A stretch of 64,000 nucleotides of DNA from Epiperipatus broadwayi. Lineage: Eukaryota; Onychophora; Udeonychophora; Euonychophora; Peripatidae. The stretch spans positions 12,110,984 to 12,174,983 of the forward strand of contig JAQFVV010006208.1 in assembly GCA_028023455.1 (NCBI GenBank), in the 5' to 3' direction. The first letter of the stretch is position 1. Each line of letters opens with the position of its first letter. The notes under the pieces are model-generated. The model was given only the letters and a program-made list of their open reading frames with translations. It ran no database searches and had not been told where the DNA came from. The translations under genes were made by a program, and so were the position numbers. This document shows positions 45,765 to 58,715 of this stretch, in pieces.

Positions 45765-46479
45765 AGTCTTGAATGTGAGAGCACTACACCTAGATCTCAG
45801 CACCATTGATCACTCTGGCTTGCACTGAGTGGTAATACATATAGAGAGTTTTGCATGTTTTAATAATGGTTATAAGAAAGCATAAGAAATGTTGATCATG
45901 TGATGTTTATTGGTTTGATATATTTCTTTTAAGAATATGCAATATATTTCTTGAAAATCATTATATTTCATTGATATAGACATACTTAATTACTGGAGTT
46001 GGATTTCTTGAATCTATTTTTTCAGTTACAATAACCTCTTTGTTACAAAGTGTATGTGATCTTCTTGATGAGTTGATATATATATATAATTACTGATGCA
46101 GACTTTCTCATGACCCACTACATAATTAATATAAAGCCTTTAGAATATGTGCACACATATATATTTAAAGTTTATTAAAGAAAAGAAGAATTTAGAATGA
46201 ATTAAATATTAATTAAATAAACATTTTTTGATAATTAAAATGTTTAAATTATTTAAAATTAAATAAAAAGATTTCTCTAATAGTAATAAGTTAAATTAAT
46301 TTATTTTGATTCAGTCAAAAAGTCTAAATTTTTAAGATAAAAAAAAAGCTATTTTTGTATGAACATGTAATTATTAAAATTGGTCTCAATATATTTTATA
46401 TATTTAAAAGATTAAGAAAATAATTAGGAAATTATTTTTGAATATATTTTATTTTGATGTATAACCCTTTTGCACTCTG

Positions 46480-47250
46480 CTAACACTCTGACAGATTTTT
46501 TTGTTCTCACTAAATTTAAGCTTTCAACTTTCACTTCAATATTAAACCATTATTATTTGTCAGAATATAATAAATTTGACCCCATTTGGTATTTTTGTTT
46601 AGAAATTAAATAAATTTTAAAAAATCACATTTGATTTTCAGAATTATTTAAAAAATTAGATTTTAATCAAAACAAAGTGCTGTCACATCATCAAATTTCA
46701 GTTGGAGCAGATTCAATTTACAAAATGAAAAAAATCTTTGTTTGATGTTTGTATTAAAAATCTGAAGAAATTATTTTTAATATCTAGTGTATCTATCAAT
46801 TTATACTTTAAACGTTTAATTTCTTTTGTAATTTTTACAATGTTGCTAAATGTTATAACAGTCCATTGTTGAGTGCCATCATTTCTAGACAGTTGTATTT
46901 CCCATGACTTTAATCTCTATGGTAACATTATGCAGAAAAATATCTTTTATATTTAAAAATAAAACATTTCTGTAAAAAATAAATATGTAATCATATATAT
47001 TTTATTTCTAATAATTATTACACAATTATGGTACAAAAATAATCATAAAGTTTTTAATCATCATAATATTTTCTCAAAATAATCTCACAAAGTTTGAGAT
47101 CACCAAATTTATAATAGACTCTCATCATCATGGAGTTTAAGAAACTTTAAAGACCTGCTTATTCAATTATCCTGATATCATTTGAATTTTCTTGAAATTA
47201 AAATATTAGAAAAAAAATATACATGAATTTTAAAGCTGTAAAAAAAAATT
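46480..47250 (-). repeat. Dispersed repeat R, copy 2
   Basis: Reverse-strand counterpart of 16640-17345, with similar length and many small indels. Ends are indistinct. Unknown class. Confidence 0.7.
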
Positions 47251-47654
47251 CCCAAAATTTCTCAACAGAGAGCAAAAAACACAAATATAGTTTCTTGACT
47301 TCTGACCTGAGAAAGTTTCATAATTAAAAATAGAATAGATCATCATATTATAGTTATAAACTTATGATTATTAACCTTTTAGGTATAGAAACTCCAGTTG
47401 GATGAGTGAGTTAAAACTCTAAACTTTTGATTGGTCAATTACAGAATCAGCAGTAAAAACATACTCATCTTTAAATATTAAATTTTTTTTAGTTTTGTTT
47501 GTAAAAAGTATATTAATAATTTGTCAGATTATGAAAGTGAAAGTTTTTTCAAAAATAAATTTCTATTTATAATTATAAAAATATTCAATAGAAGAAGACT
47601 AAAGTTTGTAACAAATTAGAAACTGCTGCGGATGTCATTGATTTCTTTCAATTT

Positions 47655-48090
47655 ACGTTAGTGTTAGTAAAGAATTTTTTACTAAAGTCTTTCTATTTTT
47701 CTAAAATAATTATATTTTCAGCATATTTTACCAAAATACATTATATATAAATAAATGCAAACAAAATACTCTAAAACATTCATTTTCATTTGAAATTCAA
47801 ATAAAGAGTTCGGGGCAATGTAAATTGTTGACATGTATCAAAATTGTTGTTAGCGCTGGTTTCTTGTTCAATTTACACTCATGTAAAAGTAAAGAATTTT
47901 TTAGTAAAATCTTACTATTTTTCTAAAATAATTATATTTTCAGCATATTTTATGAAAATAATGTATAATATGTACAAAAAATAATAATAAAAAGTCTAAA
48001 ACATACATTTCCATTTTGAAAATCAAAACAAAGATGTTGGAACAGTGAAAATTATTGACAGGTGCTCTTCTTTTGTTCAAAATGAGAACC
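47655..48090. repeat. 222-bp direct duplication
   Basis: Copies start near 47650 and 47872 and share 'ctaaaataattatattttca' and 'taaagaattttttactaaag'-like segments. Moderately diverged; non-coding. Confidence 0.85.
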
Positions 48091-48099
48091 AACCAATCA

Positions 48100-49415
48100 G
48101 CATCTAGAAAAGCCTGCCTTCTCCCATTGTTGAACCTTCAATCTCAATTTTATTGATTTTTACTTGTAAAATAATTCTAGAGAGGGCAGCATCTTATGGT
48201 ACTTTTTGTAAGCTTTAAAATAAGTGTAATTTTACTATGGTAGCATAAAAACTGATGGAATTTGAGCAACTTGAAGCTATGACCAGCTCAGGCCTGTGAA
48301 TTCTATTAAAAAGTTAACCAAAAATGAAAAATACTTAACTTTCATTCTTCTGCTTATCAATTTATATATTTCTAGTATCTGTAATAAATATTGAAAGTCA
48401 ATTTAAGAAAACTTGCAAAATCAAAAAGAAAGTAGTTGCTAGAAAACTCTATTGTAGTTGAGTTTGGACTGCCAAAAGATTCAATGCCATCTTCTGTGTA
48501 CTTATTGCCCTATCAATATTCAATCACTTTCATACTATATAAAGTTCAGATAGTATAAAACTTAAATCTGAATTGGAAGCCATTTGCATTTAACTTATCT
48601 ATCTTTTAATCACAGTAATATAAATATTATCAATATACAAAGCTAATCTTTATATAAATAAAAACAGACATGAAAACCTATTGTTGGTGAAGGAATTTAC
48701 TAAATATACATACAGTTTATAAAAGTATTTTACATACATATAAAAACATAGCTAGAGCAAATCCTTTGACATATAATTTAGGCAGTACCTCCAATATTAA
48801 AAAAAAATGCAAGAAAATTTCTTTATTTCTTAAAAAATATAGAATTTTCTCTTATATTAACTTATGTTAAAAAAGACAAGATAAATAATTTAAAAATAAT
48901 TATCCACACGCTAGAAGAAACTTGTAATTAGATATATACAATAAAAAAATTAAAGTTATAGACCTAAGAGGAAAAAAAGAAATATTATCTGCAAGTTTTC
49001 ATAAAAGATTTGGTTAAATAATAGAATAGGCGAACATCTTTTTTCTATTTCAGGATATCTTTTACGATAATCATAAATAAAATTCAAACTTATAAAGAAG
49101 TGTTTATATATTGTAAAAATAAATTAGCAATTGTTTAATTAATAATAAAATATTTTTGTATGACAAAATGATATTTATATAGATTTAAAGCAAGTAATAA
49201 TTTAATAATTTGAATATTTTTGTATTATTAAATGCATGTCTACAAGTATATTATATTTTCAACTACTTAGCATTTATAGATATTTGTAAATTACAATTTA
49301 AATATTTATTGCTTGTTTTGAAATTAATATCTATTAGATATTTGTAAAATCAAATAAGATATTATTGGAAAATATTTCTTAGACCTTAGAATATTAAGAA
49401 TTCTGCATCTTTATT
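48100..49415. other. No gene seen
   Basis: A/T-rich sequence; no domain, tRNA-like box or paired repeat recognised. Confidence 0.45.
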
Positions 49416-49423
49416 ATTATTAT

Positions 49424-49517
49424 TTTTTTTATGTCAAAGCGTTGACCAGGAAGAGAACCCGGGCCAGCTGCTTCGAAGGCAGCTATGCTAACCGCTAGGC
49501 CACCAACGCTTGACAAA
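49424..49517 (-). mobile_element. tRNA-derived SINE, family T1
   Basis: Minus strand: TCAAGCGTTGGTGGCCTAGC (A box TGGCCTAGCGGTTAGC), central TTCGAAG, B box GGGTTCTCTTCC, and GTCAACGCTTTGACA before an A/T-rich tail (AAAAAAAATAATAATAATAA). The first and last 12 bases pair (TGTCAAGCGTTG with CAACGCTTTGACA). Confidence 0.88.
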
Positions 49518-49679
49518 TGCATGTCTTCAGCAATGTTTTTTCTATTCAGGAAGGTAGCTTTGATCAAAATTAAAATTTAGTGTGTATGGATTTTATATAA
49601 TTCTTTTCAAAATTCCACAAATGACGCTCAAGTCACTTTAGAAAGTTAAACAATTTTAAAACAGTAGGGTAACATCAGT

Positions 49680-51495
49680 GTTATATAAAGTTTTCTCATA
49701 TATGGTAGCTGGAAAGAGTTGTAAAATGGATGGAAGAAAATAATATAGTAGGAGAAATGTAAAGAGGTTTTCGATTGGATAGGTGTGTAGGAGATAGTTT
49801 ATTTGTAGTTGCACAACTTATGGGTATGAGTAGGAATACAGGTGGACAGTTATATATATATATGGTTTTTATAGATATAGAGAAGGCATATGATAGAGTG
49901 AATAAAAACAGATTATAGGTAAGTTTAGTAAATTTGCAATGGATGAAGCTTTAGTGGATATTATTAAGAAATTGTATGAAAATAATTACTATACATATCA
50001 ATTAGGAAATATAGAACCAGTTAGAGTGTAAAATGGGATGGGACTGTGGTAAGGATACTCTGTGTCACCTATTTTGTTTTTGTTTTGTATTTGAGAAAAA
50101 TGGAGAGAGCAATAGAAAAACTAGGAGGAGGGATAGAGATACCATTAATAGGTGGCAAAAGAGTGTATATACTATCAGGTCTTTTATTTGTGGATGTCTT
50201 TTTGTGCACAGAAAAAAGGGAAGATATGGAAGTTATGCTGAAGACATGCACAAGGGTTAGTAAAGAGATGGGGGTTAAATTTAGTGAAGAAAAATCAAAT
50301 GCAAAGATGGTTAATACTGGGGAAAGAGAAAACAAACAATTTTTATTGGGGAATATATAGTTAAGCGTGGTGAATAGGTATAATTATTTGGGAATCATCT
50401 TAAGTAATCAGATAAATTGCTTGGATGAATGGGAGAAAAAAATGATAAATAAAACAAAGAAAAGAAAGGGATTGATAAAGAAATTAACAGTGTTTTCATA
50501 TAATAAATATGATGTAATTTTAAAATTGTATGGAAGGGAATTGCATAGCAGGTTAACATATGGTAATGATGCATTATGTGTTAGTAAAGGGGTCTTAGAT
50601 TACTTAGAAAAAGTACAAAGAGAAGTAAGAAGACATGCTTTAAATGTAGATGTGTGGACAGCAAAAGAGACAATTCAAGGGAGAAATGGGATGGTCAAGT
50701 TTTTATATGAGAGATATAAAAATGAAAATGTTTGGTAGATTGCAGTTTATGGATAATAAGAGAATAACCAAAGTAGTATTTAATTGGATTATGAATAAAA
50801 GGCATGCAACAAGATGGGTGACAAAGGTATTGTAGTATGCAGAAGATTTGGATACAGAATTTTTGTCGGTATACTTGTCCAAAAGGTGGGATGATTGTGT
50901 TAGGAGAATTATTAAGTGTTTTAGTGTTAAAAAATGGGATAGAAGAATGGATGTATTAATAAAGAATAGGGAGTTGGAGAGATGGAGAACTAATACGGAG
51001 AGTAAAAGGAGTTTAAATATATAGAAGAAAACAGAATATTGGGTGCAAGTTAATTTATGATAATAGCAAGGAAAGTAGTTCACTGGTTAAGGCTTGAATA
51101 GGATCTTTAGCGACAAGGAAATATACACATAAATGGAAAAATGTGGGTGATTTAGTCTGCAAGTTGTGTAAGGAAGGCATAGAAAATATTAGGCATCTGT
51201 TATTTGAATGTAAATGCTACAAATAATGAACTTGTGAACAAAGTGATTATACAGAAAGTGGGTTATTGGTTTTTATGCTGATTTGGGAAAAGATAAGGGA
51301 GATTTAGATATAAAGGCCATGGAGTTTACAAAGACTATGTTGTGAAAATGTGATGGAGCAGGCTAGAGAAGGATATGGGAAAACTTAGGGTGGGGAATGA
51401 ACGGGAAGGTAAAGTGGCTAACAAGTTTCTCTGCACATAGCGACTGAGAGATTCCTGACACCGTAGGAGAAGTCACAGTACATCACATCACCATT
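49680..51495 (+). pseudogene. LINE reverse transcriptase, 5'-truncated copy
   Basis: Forward frames encode an RT: RGFRLDRCVGDSLFVVAQL (about 49755-49815), YMVFIDIEKAYDRVNK (49860-49910, containing the D of RT block A), DIIKKLYENNY (49958-49990), SVSPILF-like (50060), then ERAIEKLGGG. The catalytic block reads LLFVDVFLC at 50180, so the FADD-type motif is altered to FVDV. VNRYNYLGIILSNQ (50370) and the thumb follow. The C-terminus has VCKLCKEGIENIRHLLFEC (51152-51210). The 3' end has acatcacatcacc (51479-51492). No endonuclease domain is present because of 5' truncation. Several stops and frameshifts; inactive. Confidence 0.88.
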
Positions 51496-52165
51496 ACATT
51501 TATGGTACCAGATAGCACTTAAGATATGATAATCATATTAATAAAGCATTTAATAATTCAAACATTTTGTATGGCATATGATACATGTTTAGTTTTAATT
51601 ATACATCACTTAGATATGTTAATGAGCAAAAGAGTATAAATGCTTCCTCATTTATAGTCTTTTTGCCTCGTTATTGTGTTGATGAGTTTAAGCATTAAAT
51701 TTTACATTACATAGATTATACATGCAGTTACAAATAATTATTATTACTACTCTTAATTACATTAACCATTATTTATTTATTAATAACAATTTTGCATTCT
51801 GTTACCGTATTTACAAAAAGAATTAAGTTTGTATTATTTATGGAGCAAATTTGTTTTTAGATTAATGATTTTCTTTTATTTCAAGCAGACACTTCTCTTG
51901 GAACTTCTGAAAATGTTAAGACAATGTGGCATTCTGATTTTTGGGCTAGATGAGGGTAGAGAGACCAATGATGGAAGACGTATCAGCATCAATAATGAAA
52001 TAATGCATTTTTATGTTGGGCTAACTATTTCCATCATCTAATATTAAGTATTGAATGTCTTCTGAACTTTATTTAAATATTCCAAATACCTTCAACTCTT
52101 AGTAATAGCACTTCAAACCGTTTAGTATATGCACAACATTTCAAAGAGATATTATTCTCCTTTCT
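51495..52165. other. No gene assigned
   Basis: A 70-codon frame (51829-52041) has no recognisable domain. A cryptic exon cannot be excluded from one frame alone. The rest is A/T-rich. Confidence 0.35.
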
Positions 52166-52174
52166 TCTTCAGGT

Positions 52175-52392
52175 GTTACTGGCCTGACCAGTGACAGTAC
52201 AAGCATGGGATTCAAATCAGGATTCTTAGATTCTTGAGTATTGAATTTTAAGGCAATATTCTAAAAAACTGAGACATCCTGCCTCCTGACCAGTGACAGT
52301 ACTAGCATGGTATTCGAACCTGTACCTTTAGATTCTTGAGTATTGTATTTTAAGGTAATGTTCTAACCTACTGAGCCATCCTGAATTCTGTT
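52175..52392 (-). mobile_element. tRNA-derived SINE, family T2, tandem pair
   Basis: Two copies of about 108 bp in direct orientation. The better one (52392-52284) reads GGATGGCTCAGTAGGTTAGA (A box), then AAGGTACAGGTTCGAATACC (B box GGTTCGAATACC), then CATGCTAGTACTGTCACTGG. The other (52283-52178) has the same plan with a decayed A box (TGTCTCAGTTTTTTAG). The 5' halves look like a tRNA with an extra insert in the anticodon region; the shared 3' part is a family-specific tail. Confidence 0.85.
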
Positions 52393-53094
52393 TTGGTTGT
52401 AAAAAAGATTATAATGATATTCACACCTTTTAACTGATTATTTTATCAATAACTATTTTGATATTGGCACTTTTTTGTGATAGTAACTAGAATTCTTTCT
52501 TGGTTTTTCAGCTCTCACTTTCTCTTTAATGAACTTCAATTTCTCCCAATTGTGATTTTTTTTTTAAAACTCTGACTCAGCTAGGTCTTGTGAGCTTTAC
52601 TTTGTATGCCAGCCTATGTGTCGCCCAGAATTGTTATTTGCAAGACAATCCACAGGATGTTGGTTTTACTTTTCAGTCACGCCACTATTATCACAGTCCC
52701 TTGACTACATTGTTTAATAAATAAGATAATCCTTTTCCAGGTGTGTTTACAGACCTTTGGATACTAAATAATTACCTGTTTATTAATTACCTGTTTACAG
52801 AATTTATTTAGACTTTAGTCAACATGTACAAATTGGACTATTACATAAAATTTTATAAATTTTAGCGCTCTTCCCCTCTTGCAAAATGGCACTTTTCTTT
52901 CCTCAATATTAGAGGCAGATAAAAACGTTATTTCATTATACTTTTTCAAGGATATAATAATAGGTATAATATAATCACAGAGCAATAAAACTTTTGTATT
53001 AATTTTCAAGAGTTAGTTATATATATCATTATACTATCAGTTTCTGATTTACATTGAGTAAAGGACATTATTTAACTGGTAAAAGAAGGCATAT

Positions 53095-53215
53095 GGCTTT
53101 ATTGCTCAAGGGATAAGTTCAAGTGCCCGACCTGTAGGTGCTGGAATCGATCCTGTGAGCTCCCCATTCCATAACAGATCCTCTACCAATTACACTAAGC
53201 AATGCAGGGCCATTT
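53095..53215 (-). mobile_element. tRNA-derived SINE, family T3
   Basis: Minus strand: GCATTGCTTAGTGTAATTGG followed by TAGAGGATC (A box TGCTTAGTGTAATTGGTAGAG) and, about 35 nt on, CAGGATCGATTCCAGCACC (B box). It continues 'taggtcgggcacttgaactt'. Different from T1 and T2 in sequence. No clear A tail. Confidence 0.75.
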
Positions 53216-53234
53216 AACCGATGGCTTTACATTT

Positions 53235-53525
53235 AAATAAGGCCGATTGTTTTTTATTTTTGACATGTCATAGCATCAGCCGAGAGGCAAACCCGCAACA
53301 ACCGTCTGCAACCAACTGCTTGCTTGCAAGGCTGCTGCGCTGACCTCTCGGCTATCAGCGCTTGACATAAGGCCAACTGGTTTTTTTTTTCATATGTCAT
53401 AGCATCGGCCGGGAGGCGAACCTGCAACAACCATCTGCAAACAACTACTTGCTTGCAAGGCCGCTGCACTGACCTCTCAGCTAACAACGCTTGACATAAG
53501 GCCGATTGTTTTAATATACAAATGA
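53235..53525 (-). mobile_element. Two T1 SINEs in tandem sharing one target site
   Basis: SINE bodies at about 53258-53366 and 53389-53513, both minus. The sequence taaggccgattg (middle copy taaggccaactgg) occurs before, between and after them, near 53238, 53367 and 53514. Each element has the A box (AGCCGAGAGGTCAGCGC in the first), a B box (GCGGGTTTGCCTCTC), and an A/T tail at its 3' end. The 117-codon minus frame across both is the SINE translated twice. Confidence 0.9.
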
Positions 53526-53629
53526 ATAAAAGACTATTATGATTTGAGCATTCAGTCACCTTGCTTTTGATTTGACATTTGATCAAAACTATGAAAATCG
53601 TGAACATTTTTTGTTATAAGTAGATTTAT

Positions 53630-54785
53630 AACTTTTTTTCAGGTAGTTAAAACACATACGTGTTAGCCGTTTGATATTAGAAAATGAGCATCTCAAAATG
53701 AGCATCTCAGAATAATCTTGCATTGCTGAGATGAGTATCAATGCAATATTTGTAAAAATTAGAAAAAAAACAATGATTCAAATATAATGTGATCGATAAG
53801 TTATCGTTATTGTATTTTATGATTAATAAAGCCTAATGATTTATAGATGATATTAAAAAAAAAAATGTGGGGATATGGTAGTTAACATATTTAATAAATG
53901 GGTATCCAGCTATTACGATTTAATAAGTCATCAAATAAGTAAGAAAATGCCTAAAAACATCACTAGTTGACAATTTGCTAATTTAATGACAAATAACTTC
54001 ACAGAAGTTTGACTGGAAAGATGCTTATCTTCCAATGAAGTATTTAAAGCTGTTTACCATTTATATGTTTCTATATTTAAATTACTATATATACTAGATA
54101 AGTTTACATGTTTCTATATTTATTCACACATATGTAATTAATTGTAAAATAGTATTTAAATAGCCTATTGCAAAATAAAGGTCTTTCTAGCATTTTACTA
54201 AAGAAAAATAGTGAACTTCATCTTTCTTTATTTTTCTTTGGAGAATCATTTATTTTGCAGGAGATGATTAAGGTTAATTTTATATTTACTCCTATGTGTT
54301 TGGATAAACGCGTGAGGACACATTAACTTGTTGCATGTCAACATAAATGTGAGTTCCGAATAATTTTGAGAAGGTAAAATATTGCAAACAACTTTTTTTT
54401 AATTTCCGAAAAAGTCGATGTAAAAAATGTGAGTTCCAGTCAATGGACCAAACTGATATTCTTTTTACTCAAAACCAACATGAGAAATTTTATGCTCTTC
54501 GGAAAGTCAATCTCACAATTAAGCCAACTTCTCAGAGCAGATGCAACTATCATTTCTTAAAAATATATTTTTTTCAATGAAAGCCATCTATATAACATTT
54601 TTTCATGTCTGGTGTTAATTTTAATATTTTAGTTACCTATTTAACAATCAAAAGGAAAACACTGGCTTTGTTATAAAATATATCATTAGAAGCATGAAGA
54701 ATTAATTAAAGATATTATATCCATGATTTTTAATAATATTATGACTAAGTAAATTAATACACTGTACAGGCTTACACACACCTGC
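53630..54785. other. No gene seen
   Basis: A/T-rich; one short direct repeat (aaaatgagcatctca at 53681-53709). Nothing else recognised. Confidence 0.45.
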
Positions 54786-54794
54786 ACATATATA

Positions 54795-54945
54795 ATGTAA
54801 TAGATAAGGGATTCAAACTCAGACTTTCACACGACCCTCAGCTCTCCATGCCATCTCAAACTCAGGTAGGTCAGAAATATGAGATGGCATGGAGAGCTGA
54901 GGGTTGTGTGAAAGTCTGAGTTCGAATCCCTTATCTATGACTAAG
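54795..54945. repeat. Foldback of the family A B-box end
   Basis: 54800-54860 and 54880-54943 are near-perfect inverted copies ('gagatggcatggagagctga' and complement). The outer end is GTCTGAGTTCGAATCCCTTA, where GAGTTCGAATCCC is a canonical Pol III B box, and TGGCATGGAGAGC may be a decayed A box. This is the best-preserved evidence that the end of family A is tRNA-like. Confidence 0.85.
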
Positions 54946-55965
54946 TAAGAATATTTCTTTGTAACTATATATACATTAATTTCCCACTGTTTCAATTAAA
55001 TAAAATCTTATACTGTAGAAGTAATGCCCAGAATGATATTTGCAAAAGCTGCAAATCACTTTGATGAATTCAACGGAAGTATTGTTCTCAACCTGATCTT
55101 CAAATAATGTATGATGTCTTAAGCCTGTGATCATTTTTTAAAATTAAAACTTCTAGTGTAGGAACATTTAGCTTTATATAAACTATTACTTTATAAGTAT
55201 GCTAAAATAGTGAAGCCTGATAATGTTTCCCTTCGGCAAAATCCGTTGATATAAAATTAAAAATGAGATTCATTTGAATAAAGTCAATTTATTTAAGTAA
55301 AGAAAACAAAGATCATTTATCATTAACTTAATCATTTGAGAAAAAAAGAAAATTCATTGTATATAAAGATGTGATTTACTGATTTTATTTAATAATATAT
55401 ATAATGCATAGTAAAGAATAGATTTCTGAGGCTTGAAATCAACTTTAACAATTATTCACTGCAAAATGAAAATGTCACTAAACTTAATCCTGTTGATTTA
55501 GATTGCCGGAAATTCTTCCCTTCATCATTTTCCACCACAGACTAAATTATGGCAAGGGAATGTGTTGAGATAACAATAATGAAACTGAACAAATAGAGAA
55601 GAAACGAATAAAGTAAAAGTAATGGACATCCTAGTAATTGCAAAAGAGTTAGAAAGACTGGTGATAGAATGACATCATTGAAAACAATGTGACAGATAAA
55701 GACCCATTATAGATACTATGTCACAGAGATACAGAAACCATGGAACTCTTTCTACTGCAACATTCCTCCATCCTTTCTTGACGCACTCTAATCACTAACA
55801 TTACATCATCGACAGCCATACTGAAAGGTATTATTTCCTACATAAGAATTATTATCTTTACTCTGTTCACACTCTGTTTCATAAGATGTTTTCTAACATT
55901 TAATCTCAGCCCTCAAATTAGAAGTATTAAAATGAAAGACCAAACCCATGCATCAAGTGATATTT
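54945..55965. other. No gene seen
   Basis: A/T-rich sequence, slightly more balanced at 55600-55800, without recognisable coding domains. Confidence 0.4.
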
Positions 55966-55969
55966 ATGA

Positions 55970-57120
<1,151 letters not shown>

Positions 57121-57139
57121 TTATTATTATTATTATTCA

Positions 57140-58485
57140 AATATGACCAATATGTGCAACAACATTTAACCTTTATTTATTTAACAGATGTCACATGACC
57201 TAATTCTCAAAGCTTGTTAAGAGCTTATTTTGCGAGCTCTATATATAACATTTATTTAACAATATACGTAAAACGTGAAAGACTCACTGCAAATTTATCC
57301 TAGATTATAAACAAAACATCCAAATGAAGTTAATTTAAATCCAAAAACAATAACAACAGATCACAGAATAGTCAGCCAAAGTTATTAAGGGGAGAATAGA
57401 ATATGACGCTTCATCCCAGATATGAAAACATTATTGAGGAGAACAAATAATATTACAAATGAATTATTAAAAAATACATATTGTAATGGTCATATTTGTA
57501 CATTCACGCAACAAAATCCAGAGTTCTGGAAAATTATACCAAGGCTGATCTAGATGAGGGGTTGAGACCTCGAATCAGATCGCACCTCAGTTCCTCCACC
57601 ATCAATCCATGACTTACTATCCTATGAATGACATATATGAGGCTAACTTCGGACTTTCTTAGTTCGCAGGCCGGCAGTAGCAGAGGGTGGAGCAAGAAAC
57701 TCAGGGAATATTAATTAAATTACTAATCTTTAAATAGACACACACACATCTATGGCTGGCTAGATAATGCATATATCAATAGTTAACACTAGTATTAAGA
57801 AATCTAACTAATATTGGGATGGATTACGAATGATAAAATATAGTTTTGAAAAAAATATTATTTGAAATGAAAAAAATAGGCTGAGCATCAAATGAATTAA
57901 AGCAAAAAACGAAAATACAGCTTGGAATAATTTTAGAATAGAGGTGAAGATGGTGATGAAAATGTTCATAAATGATTGTTAACTTTATAATAGTGATGAA
58001 ACAAAAAATAAGATTTACAAACCATTGGGATGGGGGGGGGGCAAACATTACAAGTATTCTGTTAATCTATCTATTATTAAATTTTATATTAATATTCTTT
58101 CACATTTTATTTATAACTTGAACAGTTGTTGAACGATAACAGCTGAAAATTCTGTCAGCCAGTTATATAATTTATAATAATTAAAATAATTACGCACAAA
58201 TACTGCTCTGTGTTTAAAATACTAATTATTGAACTAAGAGTAAAAAACAAGTATAAATTACTTAATGATTTAATAAATTACTTTTTTATTATGTTATTAA
58301 AAGAAAGAGGAAAAAACGAGAAAAGAGGATTGTATTACAAGAGAAAACAATGTTACCAGCGAGAATCCATAATTATCTAGAAAAGAAATATTAATAAGAA
58401 ATACTTAGATCAAGAAATTAGTTCTATACAATACTTGTAATGAGTAGATAGTTAACGTTTAAGTCTTTCTGATTTATAATAACTG
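57140..58485. other. No gene seen
   Basis: A short (TTA)n tract at 57121-57136 and a G9 run at 58033; one slightly G/C-richer patch at 57540-57700 without domains. Confidence 0.45.
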
Positions 58486-58489
58486 AAAC

Positions 58490-58715
58490 ACAGGCTTATT
58501 ATATACCTGTGTCTCTATATGTAATATATAGGGTATATGAGCACAGACTTTCACACGATACACCATTCTCCACTCTATCTCATAACACTGATACACTTGA
58601 ACACATATATGTCGAAAAGATATGGGTATTTTAATATATATCTGAGCACTTATAGCATATATGTGTAGAAATAGTAATCTGGACCAATTGATGATTGCTA
58701 GTTTAGCATGAAATA
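58490..58715. mobile_element. Family A repeat, left part of an interrupted dimer
   Basis: 58490-58620 is an inverted piece of family A. 58620-58715 is the plus-strand unit up to and including the ribozyme (CCAA, TTGATGA, stem II TGCT/AGCA, GAAA). The unit is cut after GAAATACGTAT by the RTE insertion and resumes at 61676. Confidence 0.75.

Larger units (their letters stand above)
45225..45870 (-). mobile_element. Tandem dimer of hammerhead repeat family B, 394-bp period
   Basis: The first unit starts 'caaactctctttacgtattg' (45230) and the second 'caaaactctctataagtatt' (45620), with the ribozyme regions 395 bp apart. Between them are 'tttatctctacttaactata', 'cacatgatcacc' and 'aacagg'. The element ends with an inverted copy of its own start (45820-45865, tatagagagttttgcatgtt). 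It is non-coding; the 102-codon frame at 45245 only crosses it. Two ribozymes in direct orientation bounding one unit are what a transcript needs to release a monomer of about 395 nt. Confidence 0.85.

Noticed and set aside
51829-52041. 70-codon frame with fairly balanced amino acids
   Set aside because: No recognised domain and no splice context strong enough to call an exon. Left as unassigned.
53254-53607. 117-codon minus frame with repeated ALCQALLAERSVQ
   Set aside because: It crosses two tandem T1 SINEs; the repeat is the tRNA-like sequence.
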